DNA of 64,000 nucleotides from Stenotrophomonas sp. HITSZ_GD. GTDB lineage: Bacteria > Pseudomonadota > Gammaproteobacteria > Xanthomonadales > Xanthomonadaceae. The translations under genes and the position numbers were made by a program. The stretch's first letter is position 1; each line of letters begins with the position of its first letter. The stretch spans positions 62,001 through 126,000 of the forward strand of contig NZ_JARQXB010000009.1 of assembly GCF_029543105.1 (NCBI RefSeq). Direction: 5' to 3'. Positions 1-8,636 of the stretch are shown one piece after another. The notes under the pieces are model-generated. The model ran no database searches. It was not told the DNA's origin and saw only the letters and a list, made by a program, of their open reading frames with translations.

Positions 1-116
1 CTGAACACCAGCGCGGCGATCAGGCCGGCGACCAGCACCCGGTAGAGCGCGAAGAAATACAGCTCGCGCCGGGGTGCCGATTCGATGCGGTCGATGAGCG
101 AAGCACTGGGCGACAA
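1..116 (-). CDS. pilS: PilS sensor histidine kinase, 5' end only
   Basis: Only the first 38 codons lie in the window; the gene runs off the left edge. The reverse strand reads a short polar leader, then SAPRRELYFFALYRVLVAGL and the start of a hydrophobic helix. This resembles the N-terminus of PilS, the multi-membrane-segment kinase that phosphorylates PilR to control type IV pilin transcription. The likely start is TTG at 116-114, preceded at six bases by AAGGGGAG (123-130 on the complement). PilS lies next to sucC in xanthomonads, which supports the call. The gene diverges from sucC, so 117-353 should hold both promoters. The kinase core is not visible, so identity rests on this short N-terminus and on context. 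Confidence 0.7.
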   Translation of the reverse strand, partial: MSPSASLIDRIESAPRRELYFFALYRVLVAGLIAALVF

Positions 117-353
117 ACCGAACTCCCCTTCGGATTGGTCAGGCCCGGAGTATAGGCCGGCAGGGCGACGGCCCGGCGGGCCGGCGAGGGCGGGTGTTGC
201 CGGAATGGGCCGCCATCGCGCCGATAGCCCTGCTCGATTTTGCGCCACGGGGCGCGGTGGGCGACAATAGGCGGCCCGCTTGTGCGCCCTGGCCGTGGTT
301 TCCGCCGCCGTCGCACGCTCCCGGCGGTCGATTTCCTTTTCCCACGGTGACGC

Positions 354-1523
354 ATGAATTTCCACGAATACCAGGCAAAACAACTGCTTGCCGAATACGG
401 CATCCCGGTGCCGGCCGGCAAGGTCGCCGCCACCCCGGACGAAGCGGTCGAAGCCGCCAAGTCGCTGGGCAATGGCCCCTGGATGGTCAAGGCGCAGATC
501 CATGCGGGCGGCCGCGGCAAGGCCGGCGGCGTCAAGTTCTGCAAGACCGTCGATGACGTGAAGGCCGCGGCCGGCAAGATGCTCGGCACCAAGATGGCCA
601 CCTACCAGACCGCCGGCGTCGAGCTGCCGATCAACCTGGTGCTGGTGACCACCGCCGGCGAGATCGTCAAGGAGCTGTACCTGTCGGTGCTGGTCGATCG
701 TGGCACCAAGACCATCAGCTACATCGCCTCGTCCGAGGGCGGCATGGAGATCGAGCAGGTCGCCGCCGAAACCCCGGACAAGATCCACACCCTCAATGTC
801 GATTTCGTCGAGGGCGTGCAGGGTTACCACGGCCGCGACATCGGCTTCAAGATGGGCCTGACCGCCAAGCAGGCCGGCCAGTTCGCCAACATCATGGTGA
901 ACCTGTACCGCATCTTCAACGAGAAGGACCTGGCGCTGGTGGAGATCAACCCGCTGGCGATCCTGGACGACGGCAACCTGTACGCGCTGGACGGCAAGTT
1001 CAACAGCGACGACAACGCCAACTTCCGCCACAAGGAACTGGTCGCCATGCGCGACAAGTCCCAGGAAGACGAAACCGAAGTCACCGCTTCGGAGCTGGAC
1101 ATCAACTACGTCACCATGGACGGCAACATCGGTTGCATGGTGAACGGCGCCGGCCTGGCGATGGCCACCATGGACGTCATCAAGCTCAACGGCGGCGAGC
1201 CGGCGAACTTCCTGGACGTGGGCGGCGGCGCGAACAAGCAGCGCGTGATCGAGGCGTTCAAGCTGATCCTGTCTTCGGACAAGGTCGAGGGCATCTTCGT
1301 CAACATCTTCGGCGGCATCGTCCGCTGCGACATGATCGCCGAGGGCATCATCGCCGCGGTGAAGGAAGTGGGCGTCAAGGTCCCGGTCGTGGTGCGCCTG
1401 GAAGGCACCAACGTGGAAGAAGGCAAGCAGCTGCTGCGCGACAGCGGCATGGCCATCATCCCGGCCGACAACATCAACGACGGCGCCAAGAAGGTCGTTG
1501 AAGCGGTCAAGGCCGCCGCCTAA
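354..1523 (+). CDS. sucC: Succinyl-CoA synthetase (ADP-forming) beta subunit
   Basis: SucC pairs with SucD in the TCA-cycle enzyme that converts succinyl-CoA to succinate with nucleotide phosphorylation. The 389-residue product has the family's usual length. It opens with [20 protein letters not shown], the start of the ATP-grasp domain, and carries the glycine-rich [13 protein letters not shown] segment near residue 45. EINPLAI and the C-terminal CoA-ligase-like region with [10 protein letters not shown] follow, the latter typical of the nucleotide- and SucD-contact part. sucD starts 26 bases downstream with no terminator between, so the two are co-transcribed. The 237-base gap upstream, shared with divergent pilS, should contain the promoter. 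I could not fix its position. Confidence 0.97.
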   Translation: MNFHEYQAKQLLAEYGIPVPAGKVAATPDEAVEAAKSLGNGPWMVKAQIHAGGRGKAGGVKFCKTVDDVKAAAGKMLGTKMATYQTAGVELPINLVLVTTAGEIVKELYLSVLVDRGTKTISYIASSEGGMEIEQVAAETPDKIHTLNVDFVEGVQGYHGRDIGFKMGLTAKQAGQFANIMVNLYRIFNEKDLALVEINPLAILDDGNLYALDGKFNSDDNANFRHKELVAMRDKSQEDETEVTASELDINYVTMDGNIGCMVNGAGLAMATMDVIKLNGGEPANFLDVGGGANKQRVIEAFKLILSSDKVEGIFVNIFGGIVRCDMIAEGIIAAVKEVGVKVPVVVRLEGTNVEEGKQLLRDSGMAIIPADNINDGAKKVVEAVKAAA

Positions 1524-1549
1524 TCCACGTCACCGAACCAGGAATTCCC

Positions 1550-2428
1550 ATGAGCGTTTTGATCAACAAGAACACCAAGGTGATCGTGCAGGGCTTTACC
1601 GGCCAGCAGGGCACCTTCCACGCCACCCAGATGATCGAGTACGGCACCCAGGTCGTCGGCGGCGTCACCCCGGGCAAGGGCGGCACCACCCACATCGACC
1701 TGCCGGTGTTCAACACCGTCGCCGACGCCGTGGCCAGCACCGGCGCGGACGCCTCGGTCATCTACGTCCCGCCGCCGTTCGCGGCCGACGCGATCCTGGA
1801 AGCGGCCGCGGCCGGCATCAAGGTCATCGTGTGCATCACCGAGGGCATCCCGGTGCTGGACATGCTGCGCGTGAAGAACGTGCTGACCCGTTCGCACCCG
1901 GACACCGTGCTGATCGGGCCGAACTGCCCCGGCGTGATCACCCCGGGCGAGTGCAAGATCGGCATCATGCCGGGCCACATCCACATGCCGGGCAAGATCG
2001 GCATCGTCTCGCGCTCGGGCACGCTGACCTATGAAGCGGTCAAGCAGACCACCGAAGTGGGCCTGGGCCAGTCGACCTGCATCGGCATCGGCGGCGACCC
2101 GATCAACGGCCTGAACTTCGTCGACTGCCTCAAGCTGTTCAACGAAGACCCGCAGACCGAAGGCATCATCATGGTCGGCGAAATCGGCGGCGACGCCGAG
2201 GAAGCCGGCGCCGAGTACATCGCCAAGCACGTGAAGAAGCCGGTCGTCGGCTTCATCGCCGGTGCCTCGGCCCCGGCCGGCAAGCGCATGGGCCACGCCG
2301 GTGCGATCGCCTCGGGCGGCAAGGGCACCGCGGAAGGCAAGTTCGCCGCGATGGAAGCGGCCGGCGTCACCACCGTCCGTTCGCCGGGCGACCTGGGTGC
2401 GGCGATTGCCGCGCGCCTGAAGAAGTAA
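1550..2428 (+). CDS. sucD: Succinyl-CoA synthetase alpha subunit
   Basis: SucD binds CoA and carries the phosphohistidine intermediate of succinyl-CoA synthetase. The 292-residue protein starts [21 protein letters not shown], the CoA-binding Rossmann region. It contains [20 protein letters not shown] and the active-site segment GHAGAI, with the phosphorylated histidine at about residue 249. An AGGAATTCCC stretch before the ATG gives a plausible ribosome site. It is the second and last gene of sucCD and is followed at once by a strong intrinsic terminator. Length and motifs are normal. Confidence 0.97.
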   Translation: MSVLINKNTKVIVQGFTGQQGTFHATQMIEYGTQVVGGVTPGKGGTTHIDLPVFNTVADAVASTGADASVIYVPPPFAADAILEAAAAGIKVIVCITEGIPVLDMLRVKNVLTRSHPDTVLIGPNCPGVITPGECKIGIMPGHIHMPGKIGIVSRSGTLTYEAVKQTTEVGLGQSTCIGIGGDPINGLNFVDCLKLFNEDPQTEGIIMVGEIGGDAEEAGAEYIAKHVKKPVVGFIAGASAPAGKRMGHAGAIASGGKGTAEGKFAAMEAAGVTTVRSPGDLGAAIAARLKK

Positions 2429-2448
2429 GTCGACGCTTCGGCGTGGAC

Positions 2449-2482
2449 GGAAAGGCCGCCTTCGGGCGGCCTTTCCTTTTTT
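2449..2482 (+). terminator. Intrinsic terminator of sucCD
   Basis: A perfect 12-base-pair stem (GGAAAGGCCGCC, 2449-2460, with its complement 2465-2476) closes on a TTCG tetraloop and is followed by six T residues. It lies 20 bases after the sucD stop codon. Confidence 0.93.
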
Positions 2483-2650
2483 GCGCGTTCCGCGCGTGCC
2501 GCCACGGGCGGGTCCGGCGCCGTGCGCTTCTGGAATAATGGGCGGGCAGCGTAATCCCGTGGCTGTCCGCGCCCTTCCGGCGTCTGGAGGCACGGATCTC
2601 TTCCTCCCGCGCGGCCCCGTTCGGCCGCCGGCGCCATACCGAGGCACCGC

Positions 2651-4288
2651 ATGTCGCAGACGCTCCGCATCGCCCTGGCCCAGTTCGATTTCCCCGTCGG
2701 CGCCGTGGCCGGCAACACCGCGCGCATCATCGAGTTCATCGCGCAGGCGCGCGACGAGTTCGGCGCCGACCTCGTACTGTTCCCCGAACTGGCCATCAGC
2801 GGCTACCCGCCGGAAGACCTGCTGCTGCGCCCCGGCTTCCTGGCCGATTGCGAGCAGGCCGTGCAGCGCATCGCGCAGGCCGCGCAAGGCATCGTGGCGG
2901 TGGTCGGCTGGCCGCAGAGCGCCGGCAGCGTGGTCTACAACGCCGCCTCGGTGCTGCGCGAGGGCCGCGTGGCGCATACCTATCGCAAGCGCGAACTGCC
3001 CAACTACGCGGTGTTCGACGAGCGGCGCTATTTCGACGTGGACCCGGACGGTGGCAACTGCGTGTTCGAGGTCAACGGCGTGCCGGTGGGCCTGGTGATC
3101 TGCGAGGATCTGTGGTTCCCCGAGCCGCTGCGCGGCACGGTCGATGCCGGTGCCGAGCTGGTGCTGGTGCCCAACGCCTCGCCTTTCGAGCGCGGCAAGC
3201 ATGCCCAGCGCGACGCGCTGCTCGCAGAGCGCACCCGCGAGAGCGGGGCGGCGATCGCCTACCTCAATGTCGTCGGCGGCCAGGATGCGCTGGTGTTCGA
3301 TGGCGCCTCGGTGGTCGCCGATGGCGATGGCACGGTGCACCCGGCCGCCGCGGCCTTCACCGACCAGTGGCTGGTGGTCGAGTACAGCCGCCAGGAGCGC
3401 CGCTTCCTGCCCGTGGTGTGGATGGACGATGGCGACGAGAGCATGGACGCGCTGGCCTGGCGCGCGGTGGTGCGCGGCTTGCGCGACTACTGTGGCAAGA
3501 ACGGCTTCGGCAAGGTGTGGCTGGGGCTTTCCGGCGGCATCGATTCGGCGCTCGTGCTCGCCTTGGCGGTCGATGCGCTGGGCGCGGAGAACGTCACCGC
3601 GGTGCGCCTGCCTTCGCGCTACACGGCCGGGTTGTCCAACGACCTGGCCGCCGAGCAGTGCGCCACGCTGGGCGTGAAGCTGGAGGCGGTCGAGATCGAG
3701 CCGGCGTTCCAGGGCCTGCTGCAGGCGCTCGGGCCGCTGTTCGAGGGCACCACGCCGGACATCACCGAGGAGAACCTGCAGTCGCGCAGCCGCGGCGTGA
3801 TCCTGATGGCGCTGGCCAACAAGTTCGGCGGCCTGTTGCTGACCACCGGCAACAAGAGCGAGTACGCGGTCGGCTACGCCACCATCTATGGCGACATGTG
3901 CGGCGGCTACGCGCCGCTGAAGGACCTCTACAAGACCGAGGTGTTCGGCCTGGCGAAGTGGCGCAACACCGTGGGCGGCGCGCCGGTGATTCCGCCGGCG
4001 GTGATCGCCCGGCCGCCGTCGGCCGAATTGCGCGCCAACCAGACCGACCAGGATTCGCTGCCCGCCTACGATGTGCTGGACGGCATCCTCTACCGCTATG
4101 TGGACCAGGAGCAATCGCGCGAGGAGATCGTCGCCGCCGGCTACGCGCCCGAGGTAGTGGACAAGGTGCTGCGGCTGGTGCGGATCAGCGAGTGGAAGCG
4201 CCACCAGGCCGCGCCGGGGCCGAAGGTGTCGCGCCGGGCCTTCGGGCGCGAGCGCCGCTACCCGATCACCAACGGCTACGCTGGCTAG
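2651..4288 (+). CDS. nadE: Glutamine-dependent NAD+ synthetase
   Basis: NadE makes NAD+ from nicotinic acid adenine dinucleotide, ATP and glutamine-derived ammonia in the cytoplasm. The 545-residue protein has the two-domain long form. The N-terminal nitrilase-type glutaminase keeps the triad: Glu46 in FPELAISGYPPEDLL, Lys113 in KRELPNYAVFDE and Cys151 in VICEDLW. The C-terminal synthetase has the ATP pyrophosphatase loop SGGIDS at 294-299 and TTGNKSEYAVGYATIYGDM. It stands alone between two terminators. An AATAAT element at 2534-2539 may be part of its promoter (weak evidence). A 14-base tandem duplication spans the stop codon but leaves the reading frame intact. Confidence 0.96.
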   Translation: MSQTLRIALAQFDFPVGAVAGNTARIIEFIAQARDEFGADLVLFPELAISGYPPEDLLLRPGFLADCEQAVQRIAQAAQGIVAVVGWPQSAGSVVYNAASVLREGRVAHTYRKRELPNYAVFDERRYFDVDPDGGNCVFEVNGVPVGLVICEDLWFPEPLRGTVDAGAELVLVPNASPFERGKHAQRDALLAERTRESGAAIAYLNVVGGQDALVFDGASVVADGDGTVHPAAAAFTDQWLVVEYSRQERRFLPVVWMDDGDESMDALAWRAVVRGLRDYCGKNGFGKVWLGLSGGIDSALVLALAVDALGAENVTAVRLPSRYTAGLSNDLAAEQCATLGVKLEAVEIEPAFQGLLQALGPLFEGTTPDITEENLQSRSRGVILMALANKFGGLLLTTGNKSEYAVGYATIYGDMCGGYAPLKDLYKTEVFGLAKWRNTVGGAPVIPPAVIARPPSAELRANQTDQDSLPAYDVLDGILYRYVDQEQSREEIVAAGYAPEVVDKVLRLVRISEWKRHQAAPGPKVSRRAFGRERRYPITNGYAG

Positions 4289-4400
4289 TCCCGGCTGGCT
4301 AGTCCCGCTGCGCGGGCCTAGCCCCCAAAGTTTGCTGCGCAAACTTCGGGCCCCAGCGCTTGCCTTGCCTATCCTCCGCGCCTTCGGCGCGCGCCCCTTA
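4280..4400. repeat. Cluster of short hairpins after nadE
   Basis: GCTGGCTAGTCCCG occurs twice in tandem (4280-4293 and 4294-4307). The second copy forms the left arm of a hairpin, GGCTAG-CCCGC at 4297-4308 with GCGGG-CTAGCC at 4312-4323. A second hairpin follows at 4328-4346 (AAGTTTGC/GCAAACTT). Further GC-rich inverted repeats lie near 4377-4395, then CCCCTT...AAGGGG. The run looks like a REP-type extragenic palindrome cluster. None has a T tract on the plus strand, so it is not a classic terminator. Confidence 0.6.
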
Positions 4401-4443
4401 ACAAAGGGGGGCTCCACTTGCGGATGGATGTGTGGAGGCGAAC

Positions 4444-4468
4444 AAAAAAGGGCCCTTGCGGGCCCTTT
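4444..4468 (-). terminator. Intrinsic terminator of bamD
   Basis: Nine base pairs (AAAGGGCCC, 4447-4455, with GGGCCCTTT, 4460-4468) close on a four-base loop. Read on the minus strand the stem is followed by six T residues (4449-4444), so it serves bamD, whose stop is 24 bases upstream. Confidence 0.88.
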
Positions 4469-4492
4469 GTCGTTCTTGCGATCAGAAGTCTG

Positions 4493-5377
4493 TTACTTCT
4501 TGTCCATGATCGCGTTGCGCTGGCCGGTCGCGGCGGACTTCTCGCCAGCGAAGGGGTTCAGCTTGCGGATCGCCCACGGATACTTCGGCCACTTGCCCTC
4601 CAGCCACGGGTGCTGGGGATCGTTGAGTTCCAGCACGCGGCGCGCGTCGTCGGCCAGCGGCTTGTTGCCAAGCTGCGTGTAGGCCTCGCCCAGCACCGCG
4701 ATGGCGTCGTACTGGAACGCGCTCTGCGGATAGGTTTCCAGCAGGTAGTTGGCGCGGCCAGCCGCCGACACCCAAGCGCCGCGGCGCATGTAATACAGCG
4801 CGTTGTCCAGCTCGTGCTGGGCGAATACGTCGCGCAGCACGATCATCCGCGCGCGCGCATCGGCGGCGTAGCGGCTGTTCGGGTAGCGGTCGGCCACGGT
4901 GTTGAAGTCGTTGTAGGCCTGCAGCGGCGTGGAGAGGTCACGGCGGCTCGGGTCCAGCGACCAGACGCGGCGCAGGAAGATCGTGTCGCGGTTGGAGTTG
5001 GACAGGCCGCGCAGGTAGTACAGGTAGGCGATGTTGCGGTGGGTCGGGTAGGTGCGGATGAAGCGGTCGATGCTCGACACCGCGTCGTCGTGCTTGCCCG
5101 CCTTGTACTGCGCGTAGGCGATCTCGATCATCGCCTGCTCGGTGTACGGGCCGTAGGGATACTGCGCGATCAGGCGCTTGAAGCTGCCTTCGGCGCCGGC
5201 CCAGTTGCCCTTCTTGGCCAGACCATGGGCCTTGTTGTAGAGCTGCTCGACGGGGACGCCCTCGTCGGGGTTCTTGTCCTTGGCGCCGCGGTGGCAGCCG
5301 GTGGCGAACAGGGCCACGACCAGCAGCAGGGCGAACAGGCGGAAGGTCGCGGACATCGTTGCGGAGCGTCGGATCAT
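4493..5377 (-). CDS. bamD: Outer-membrane assembly lipoprotein BamD
   Basis: BamD is the essential lipoprotein of the BAM complex that inserts beta-barrel proteins into the outer membrane. The product has a hydrophobic leader ending in a lipobox, LFATGC, with the lipidated cysteine at residue 28. Tetratricopeptide-type helices follow: [30 protein letters not shown] and [13 protein letters not shown]. The length is within the family range. A second ATG at 5356 ([12 protein letters not shown]) gives a more usual leader length and may be the true start, since neither candidate has a clear Shine-Dalgarno. It diverges from rluD. With three large TonB receptors and BtuB nearby, BAM clients are plentiful in this window, but bamD placement beside rluD is ordinary. 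Confidence 0.93.
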   Translation of the reverse strand: MIRRSATMSATFRLFALLLVVALFATGCHRGAKDKNPDEGVPVEQLYNKAHGLAKKGNWAGAEGSFKRLIAQYPYGPYTEQAMIEIAYAQYKAGKHDDAVSSIDRFIRTYPTHRNIAYLYYLRGLSNSNRDTIFLRRVWSLDPSRRDLSTPLQAYNDFNTVADRYPNSRYAADARARMIVLRDVFAQHELDNALYYMRRGAWVSAAGRANYLLETYPQSAFQYDAIAVLGEAYTQLGNKPLADDARRVLELNDPQHPWLEGKWPKYPWAIRKLNPFAGEKSAATGQRNAIMDKK

Positions 5378-5490
5378 GGTTCGGGCGGGACGCAGCTGGA
5401 AAACGAAAGGGCGATGATAGCCTAGTGGCCTGTCCAGCGACTGAAATTGTCCGCCGGACGCCGATTCCCACCCTTCTGCCGTGCCTTTCC

Positions 5491-6471
5491 ATGTCCCAGA
5501 CCCCCGCTGATCCCCGCCAGGCCGTGGTGCCCGATGGCGCCGCCGGACGCCGCTTCGATGCCGTCCTGGCCGAGCTGTTCCCCGAATTCTCCCGTTCGCG
5601 CCTGGCCGAATGGATCAAGTCCGGGGACGCCCTGCTGGACGGCAGCCCGGCCCGCCCGCGCGATGCGGTCAAGGGCGGCGAGGTGGTGACCTTGCAGGCC
5701 GTGCTGGAAACCCAGACCCACGCCGTGCCGCAGGACATCCCCCTGGACGTGCTGTACGAGGACGCACAGGTCTTCGTGATCGACAAGCCAGCCGGGCTGG
5801 TGGTCCACCCCGGCGCCGGCAACCCGGACGGCACCCTGGTCAATGCGCTCCTGCACCGGGACCCGGCGCTGTCGGCCCTGCCGCGCGCGGGCATCGTGCA
5901 TCGCCTGGACAAGGACACCAGCGGCGTGATGGTGGTGGCCCGCACGCTGGAGGCGCAGACCGCGCTGGTCGAGCAGCTCTCGGCCCGGCAGGTGCACCGG
6001 CAATACCTGGCCGTGGTGGTCGGCGCGCTGGTCTCCGGCGGTACCGCCAATGCGCCGATCGACCGCCACCCGCGCGACCGTCTGAAGATGGCCGTGCGCG
6101 AGGACGGGCGCGAGGCCGTCACCCATTTCCGCCTGCGCGAGCGCTTCCGTGCCCATACCGCGCTGGAGTGCCGGCTGGAGACCGGGCGCACGCACCAGAT
6201 CCGCGTGCACATGGCGCATCTCAAGCACCCCATCATCGGCGACCCGCTGTACGGCGGTCCGCTGAAGCTGCCCAAGGGCGCCACCGAGGAACTCGCCGCC
6301 GAGCTGCGCGGCTTCAAGCGCCAGGCGCTGCACGCCGAGACGCTGGAATTCGCCCATCCGGTCAGCGGCGAGCCGGTGCGCGCCAGCGCCCCGGTGCCGG
6401 CCGACCTGAAGCGGCTGATGGACGCCCTGCGGGCCGACACGGCCGCCGCCGCGGAACGCGAGCGCCGCTGA
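5491..6471 (+). CDS. rluD: 23S rRNA pseudouridine synthase RluD
   Basis: RluD isomerises uridines of 23S rRNA helix 69 to pseudouridine. The 326-residue product has an N-terminal S4-like RNA-binding region ([21 protein letters not shown]). The catalytic core follows with HRLDKDTSG, whose Asp140 is the nucleophile, and [20 protein letters not shown] near the C-terminal third. I start at the ATG at 5491 because the preceding in-frame residues do not resemble the family. The gene is divergent from bamD, a common arrangement. Its stop overlaps the next ATG by four bases (ATGA), so pgeF is translationally coupled. Confidence 0.95.
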   Translation: MSQTPADPRQAVVPDGAAGRRFDAVLAELFPEFSRSRLAEWIKSGDALLDGSPARPRDAVKGGEVVTLQAVLETQTHAVPQDIPLDVLYEDAQVFVIDKPAGLVVHPGAGNPDGTLVNALLHRDPALSALPRAGIVHRLDKDTSGVMVVARTLEAQTALVEQLSARQVHRQYLAVVVGALVSGGTANAPIDRHPRDRLKMAVREDGREAVTHFRLRERFRAHTALECRLETGRTHQIRVHMAHLKHPIIGDPLYGGPLKLPKGATEELAAELRGFKRQALHAETLEFAHPVSGEPVRASAPVPADLKRLMDALRADTAAAAERERR

Positions 6472-7250
6472 TGGCCGCCGCCATGCCCTGGCTCGCGCCG
6501 GACTGGCCCGTGCCCGCGGGCGTGCGCGCGCTGGTGACGCTGCGCCATGGCGCCGGCGTGTCCGCCCCGCCGTTCGATGACTTCAACCTGGGCAATCGCA
6601 GCAGCCCGGAGGGCGACCGGCCCGAGGCCGTGGCCGCCAACCGCGCGCAGTTGCAGGCCCTGGCCGGGCTGCCCTCCGCGCCGCATTGGCTGCGGCAGGT
6701 CCACGGCACCGCGGTGCTGCGCTTCGATGCGCCACCTGCCGGGCAGGGACCCGAGCACGAGCCCACGGCCGACGCCGCCGTCACCTCGGTGCCCGGGGTG
6801 GTGCTGGCGATCCTGACCGCCGATTGCCTGCCGGTGGTCTTCGCGGCGGACGATGGCCGCGAGATCGGCGCCGCCCACGCCGGCTGGCGCGGGCTGGCCG
6901 ACGGTGTGCTCGAACGCACCGTGGCGGCCATGCACACGCCGCCCGCGCGACTGCACGCCTGGCTGGGCCCGGCCGCGGGGCCGCAGGCCTACGAGATCGG
7001 CGAGGACGTGCGTGCCGCGTTCCTCGCGCACGACCCGGCGGCGCAGGCCGCGTTCGTGGCGACCCGCCCCGGGCACTGGCGCGTGGACTTGTACGCGCTG
7101 GCGCGGCAGCGCCTGCTATCGGCGGGATTGGCCCCGGAAGCCCTGCACGGCGGCGACCGCTGCACCATCAGCGAACCGCAGCACTTCTTCTCCCACCGCC
7201 GCGACCGCCGCAGCGGCCGGCTGGCCACGCTGGCCTGGATCGCCCCGTAA
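6471..7250 (+). CDS. pgeF: Purine nucleoside phosphorylase / YfiH (DUF152, multicopper polyphenol oxidase family)
   Basis: This family was once called laccase-like; members bind a metal and act as broad purine nucleoside phosphorylases or as a peptidoglycan editing factor. The 259-residue product shows the signature ILTADCLPVVF and AHAGWRGLADGV, which supply the Cys/His metal ligands, and ends in a region with CTISEPQHFFSHRRD. It starts on the ATG overlapping the rluD stop; an in-frame ATG at 6483 is an alternative. The rluD-pgeF pair is conserved in many gammaproteobacteria. The substrate cannot be read from sequence. Confidence 0.9.
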   Translation: MAAAMPWLAPDWPVPAGVRALVTLRHGAGVSAPPFDDFNLGNRSSPEGDRPEAVAANRAQLQALAGLPSAPHWLRQVHGTAVLRFDAPPAGQGPEHEPTADAAVTSVPGVVLAILTADCLPVVFAADDGREIGAAHAGWRGLADGVLERTVAAMHTPPARLHAWLGPAAGPQAYEIGEDVRAAFLAHDPAAQAAFVATRPGHWRVDLYALARQRLLSAGLAPEALHGGDRCTISEPQHFFSHRRDRRSGRLATLAWIAP

Positions 7251-7268
7251 GGCGCAAGGGCGGGCCCC

Positions 7269-8636
7269 TCACGCCGCGTCCAGCGCCTCCAGGTAGCGCT
7301 GGCGCCAGTGATTGATGTCGTTGTGGCGCAGGTGCTCCATCATCGCGTGCCAGCGCTCGATGCGCTTGGGCTTGGCCAGCGTCGCCGCCGTGGCGATGGC
7401 GTCGGCCACGCCGTCCAGGTCGTGCGGATTGACCAGCAAGGCCTCGCGCAGCTCGTCGGCCGCGCCCGCCAGCAGCGAGAGCACCAGCACGCCGGGATTC
7501 TCCGGATCCTGCGCGGCCACGTATTCCTTGGCCACCAGGTTCATGCCGTCGCGCAGCGGCGTCACCAGGCCCACGGCCGCGCTGCGGTAGAAGCCGGTCA
7601 GCGTGGCATGGGTGAAGTTCTGGTTGACGTAGCGCAGCGGCGTCCAGTCCGGCTCGGCGTGGCCGCCGTTGATGTGCCCGGCGATCTGTTCCAGCTGGCT
7701 GCGCAGGTCGCGGTACTCGGCCACCTCGCCACGCGAGACCGGTGCGATCTGCAGGTAGGTCAGCGTGCCGTGCTGGTCCGGATGCCGCTCCAGGTAGCGC
7801 TCGAAGCCGCGGAAACGCTCCGGCAGGCCCTTGGAGTAATCCAGCCGGTCCACGCCGATGGCCAGTTGCCGGTCGCGCAGGCTGCTGCGCAGGCTGCGCA
7901 CCGACTGCTTGCCCATGGCCGCCTTGGCCTGCTTGGCGATCAACTCGGTATCGATGCCGATCGGGAAGGCCGCCGCGCGCAGCTGGCGGCCGCCGGGGGC
8001 TTCGAGCATGCCATCCCCCAACAGGCGCCCGCCGCCGAACAGGCGCACGTAGGACAGGAAGCGGTCCACGTCGCGCTGGGTCTGGAAACCGACCAGGTCG
8101 TAGGCATACAGCGTGGAGAACAACCGCGCGTGGTCGGGCATGGCCTGCACCAGGTCGGCCGAGGGCATCGGCACATGCAGGAAGAAGCCGATCTTGCAGC
8201 CGATGCCCCGCTCGCGCAGCAGCGAGGCCAGCGGGATCAGGTGGTAATCGTGGATCCACACCGTGTCGTCGTCGCGCAGCAGCGGCGCGAGCTTGTCGGC
8301 GAACAGCGCGTTGACCCGGCGATAGCCGTCGCGCTTGTTGCGGTCGTAGTCCACCAGGTCCAGGCGGAAATGCAGCAGCGGCCACAGCGTGCGATTGGCG
8401 AAGCCGTTGTAGTAGGCATCCAGGTCGCGCTTGTTGAGGTCCATGGTGACGAAGCGGATGTCGCCCTCCACCTGCTCGTGCGTCTGGCCGCTCTCGCCGC
8501 GCGCGACCTTGCCGTTCCAGCCGAACCACACGCCGCCACGCTCGCGCAGCGCGGCCAGCAGGCCTACGGCCAGTCCGCCGGCGCGGGTTTCGCCCGGCAC
8601 CGCGACACGGTTGGAAACGACGACCAATCTGCTCAT
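7269..8636 (-). CDS. otsA: Trehalose-6-phosphate synthase
   Basis: OtsA transfers glucose from a nucleotide sugar to glucose-6-phosphate. The 455-residue GT20 protein begins [20 protein letters not shown] and keeps the recognisable blocks [41 protein letters not shown] and [15 protein letters not shown], the last containing the sugar-nucleotide binding residues. The ATG overlaps the stop of the upstream GH15 gene by four bases. It is the third gene of otsB-GH15-otsA. It converges on pgeF with 18 bases between stops and no clear terminator. Confidence 0.95.
   Translation of the reverse strand: MSRLVVVSNRVAVPGETRAGGLAVGLLAALRERGGVWFGWNGKVARGESGQTHEQVEGDIRFVTMDLNKRDLDAYYNGFANRTLWPLLHFRLDLVDYDRNKRDGYRRVNALFADKLAPLLRDDDTVWIHDYHLIPLASLLRERGIGCKIGFFLHVPMPSADLVQAMPDHARLFSTLYAYDLVGFQTQRDVDRFLSYVRLFGGGRLLGDGMLEAPGGRQLRAAAFPIGIDTELIAKQAKAAMGKQSVRSLRSSLRDRQLAIGVDRLDYSKGLPERFRGFERYLERHPDQHGTLTYLQIAPVSRGEVAEYRDLRSQLEQIAGHINGGHAEPDWTPLRYVNQNFTHATLTGFYRSAAVGLVTPLRDGMNLVAKEYVAAQDPENPGVLVLSLLAGAADELREALLVNPHDLDGVADAIATAATLAKPKRIERWHAMMEHLRHNDINHWRQRYLEALDAA

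Noticed and set aside
1520-4417. A 965-residue minus-strand frame
   Set aside because: It covers sucD and nadE on the other strand, is rich in Arg, Ala and His and has no domain. High GC opens such frames.
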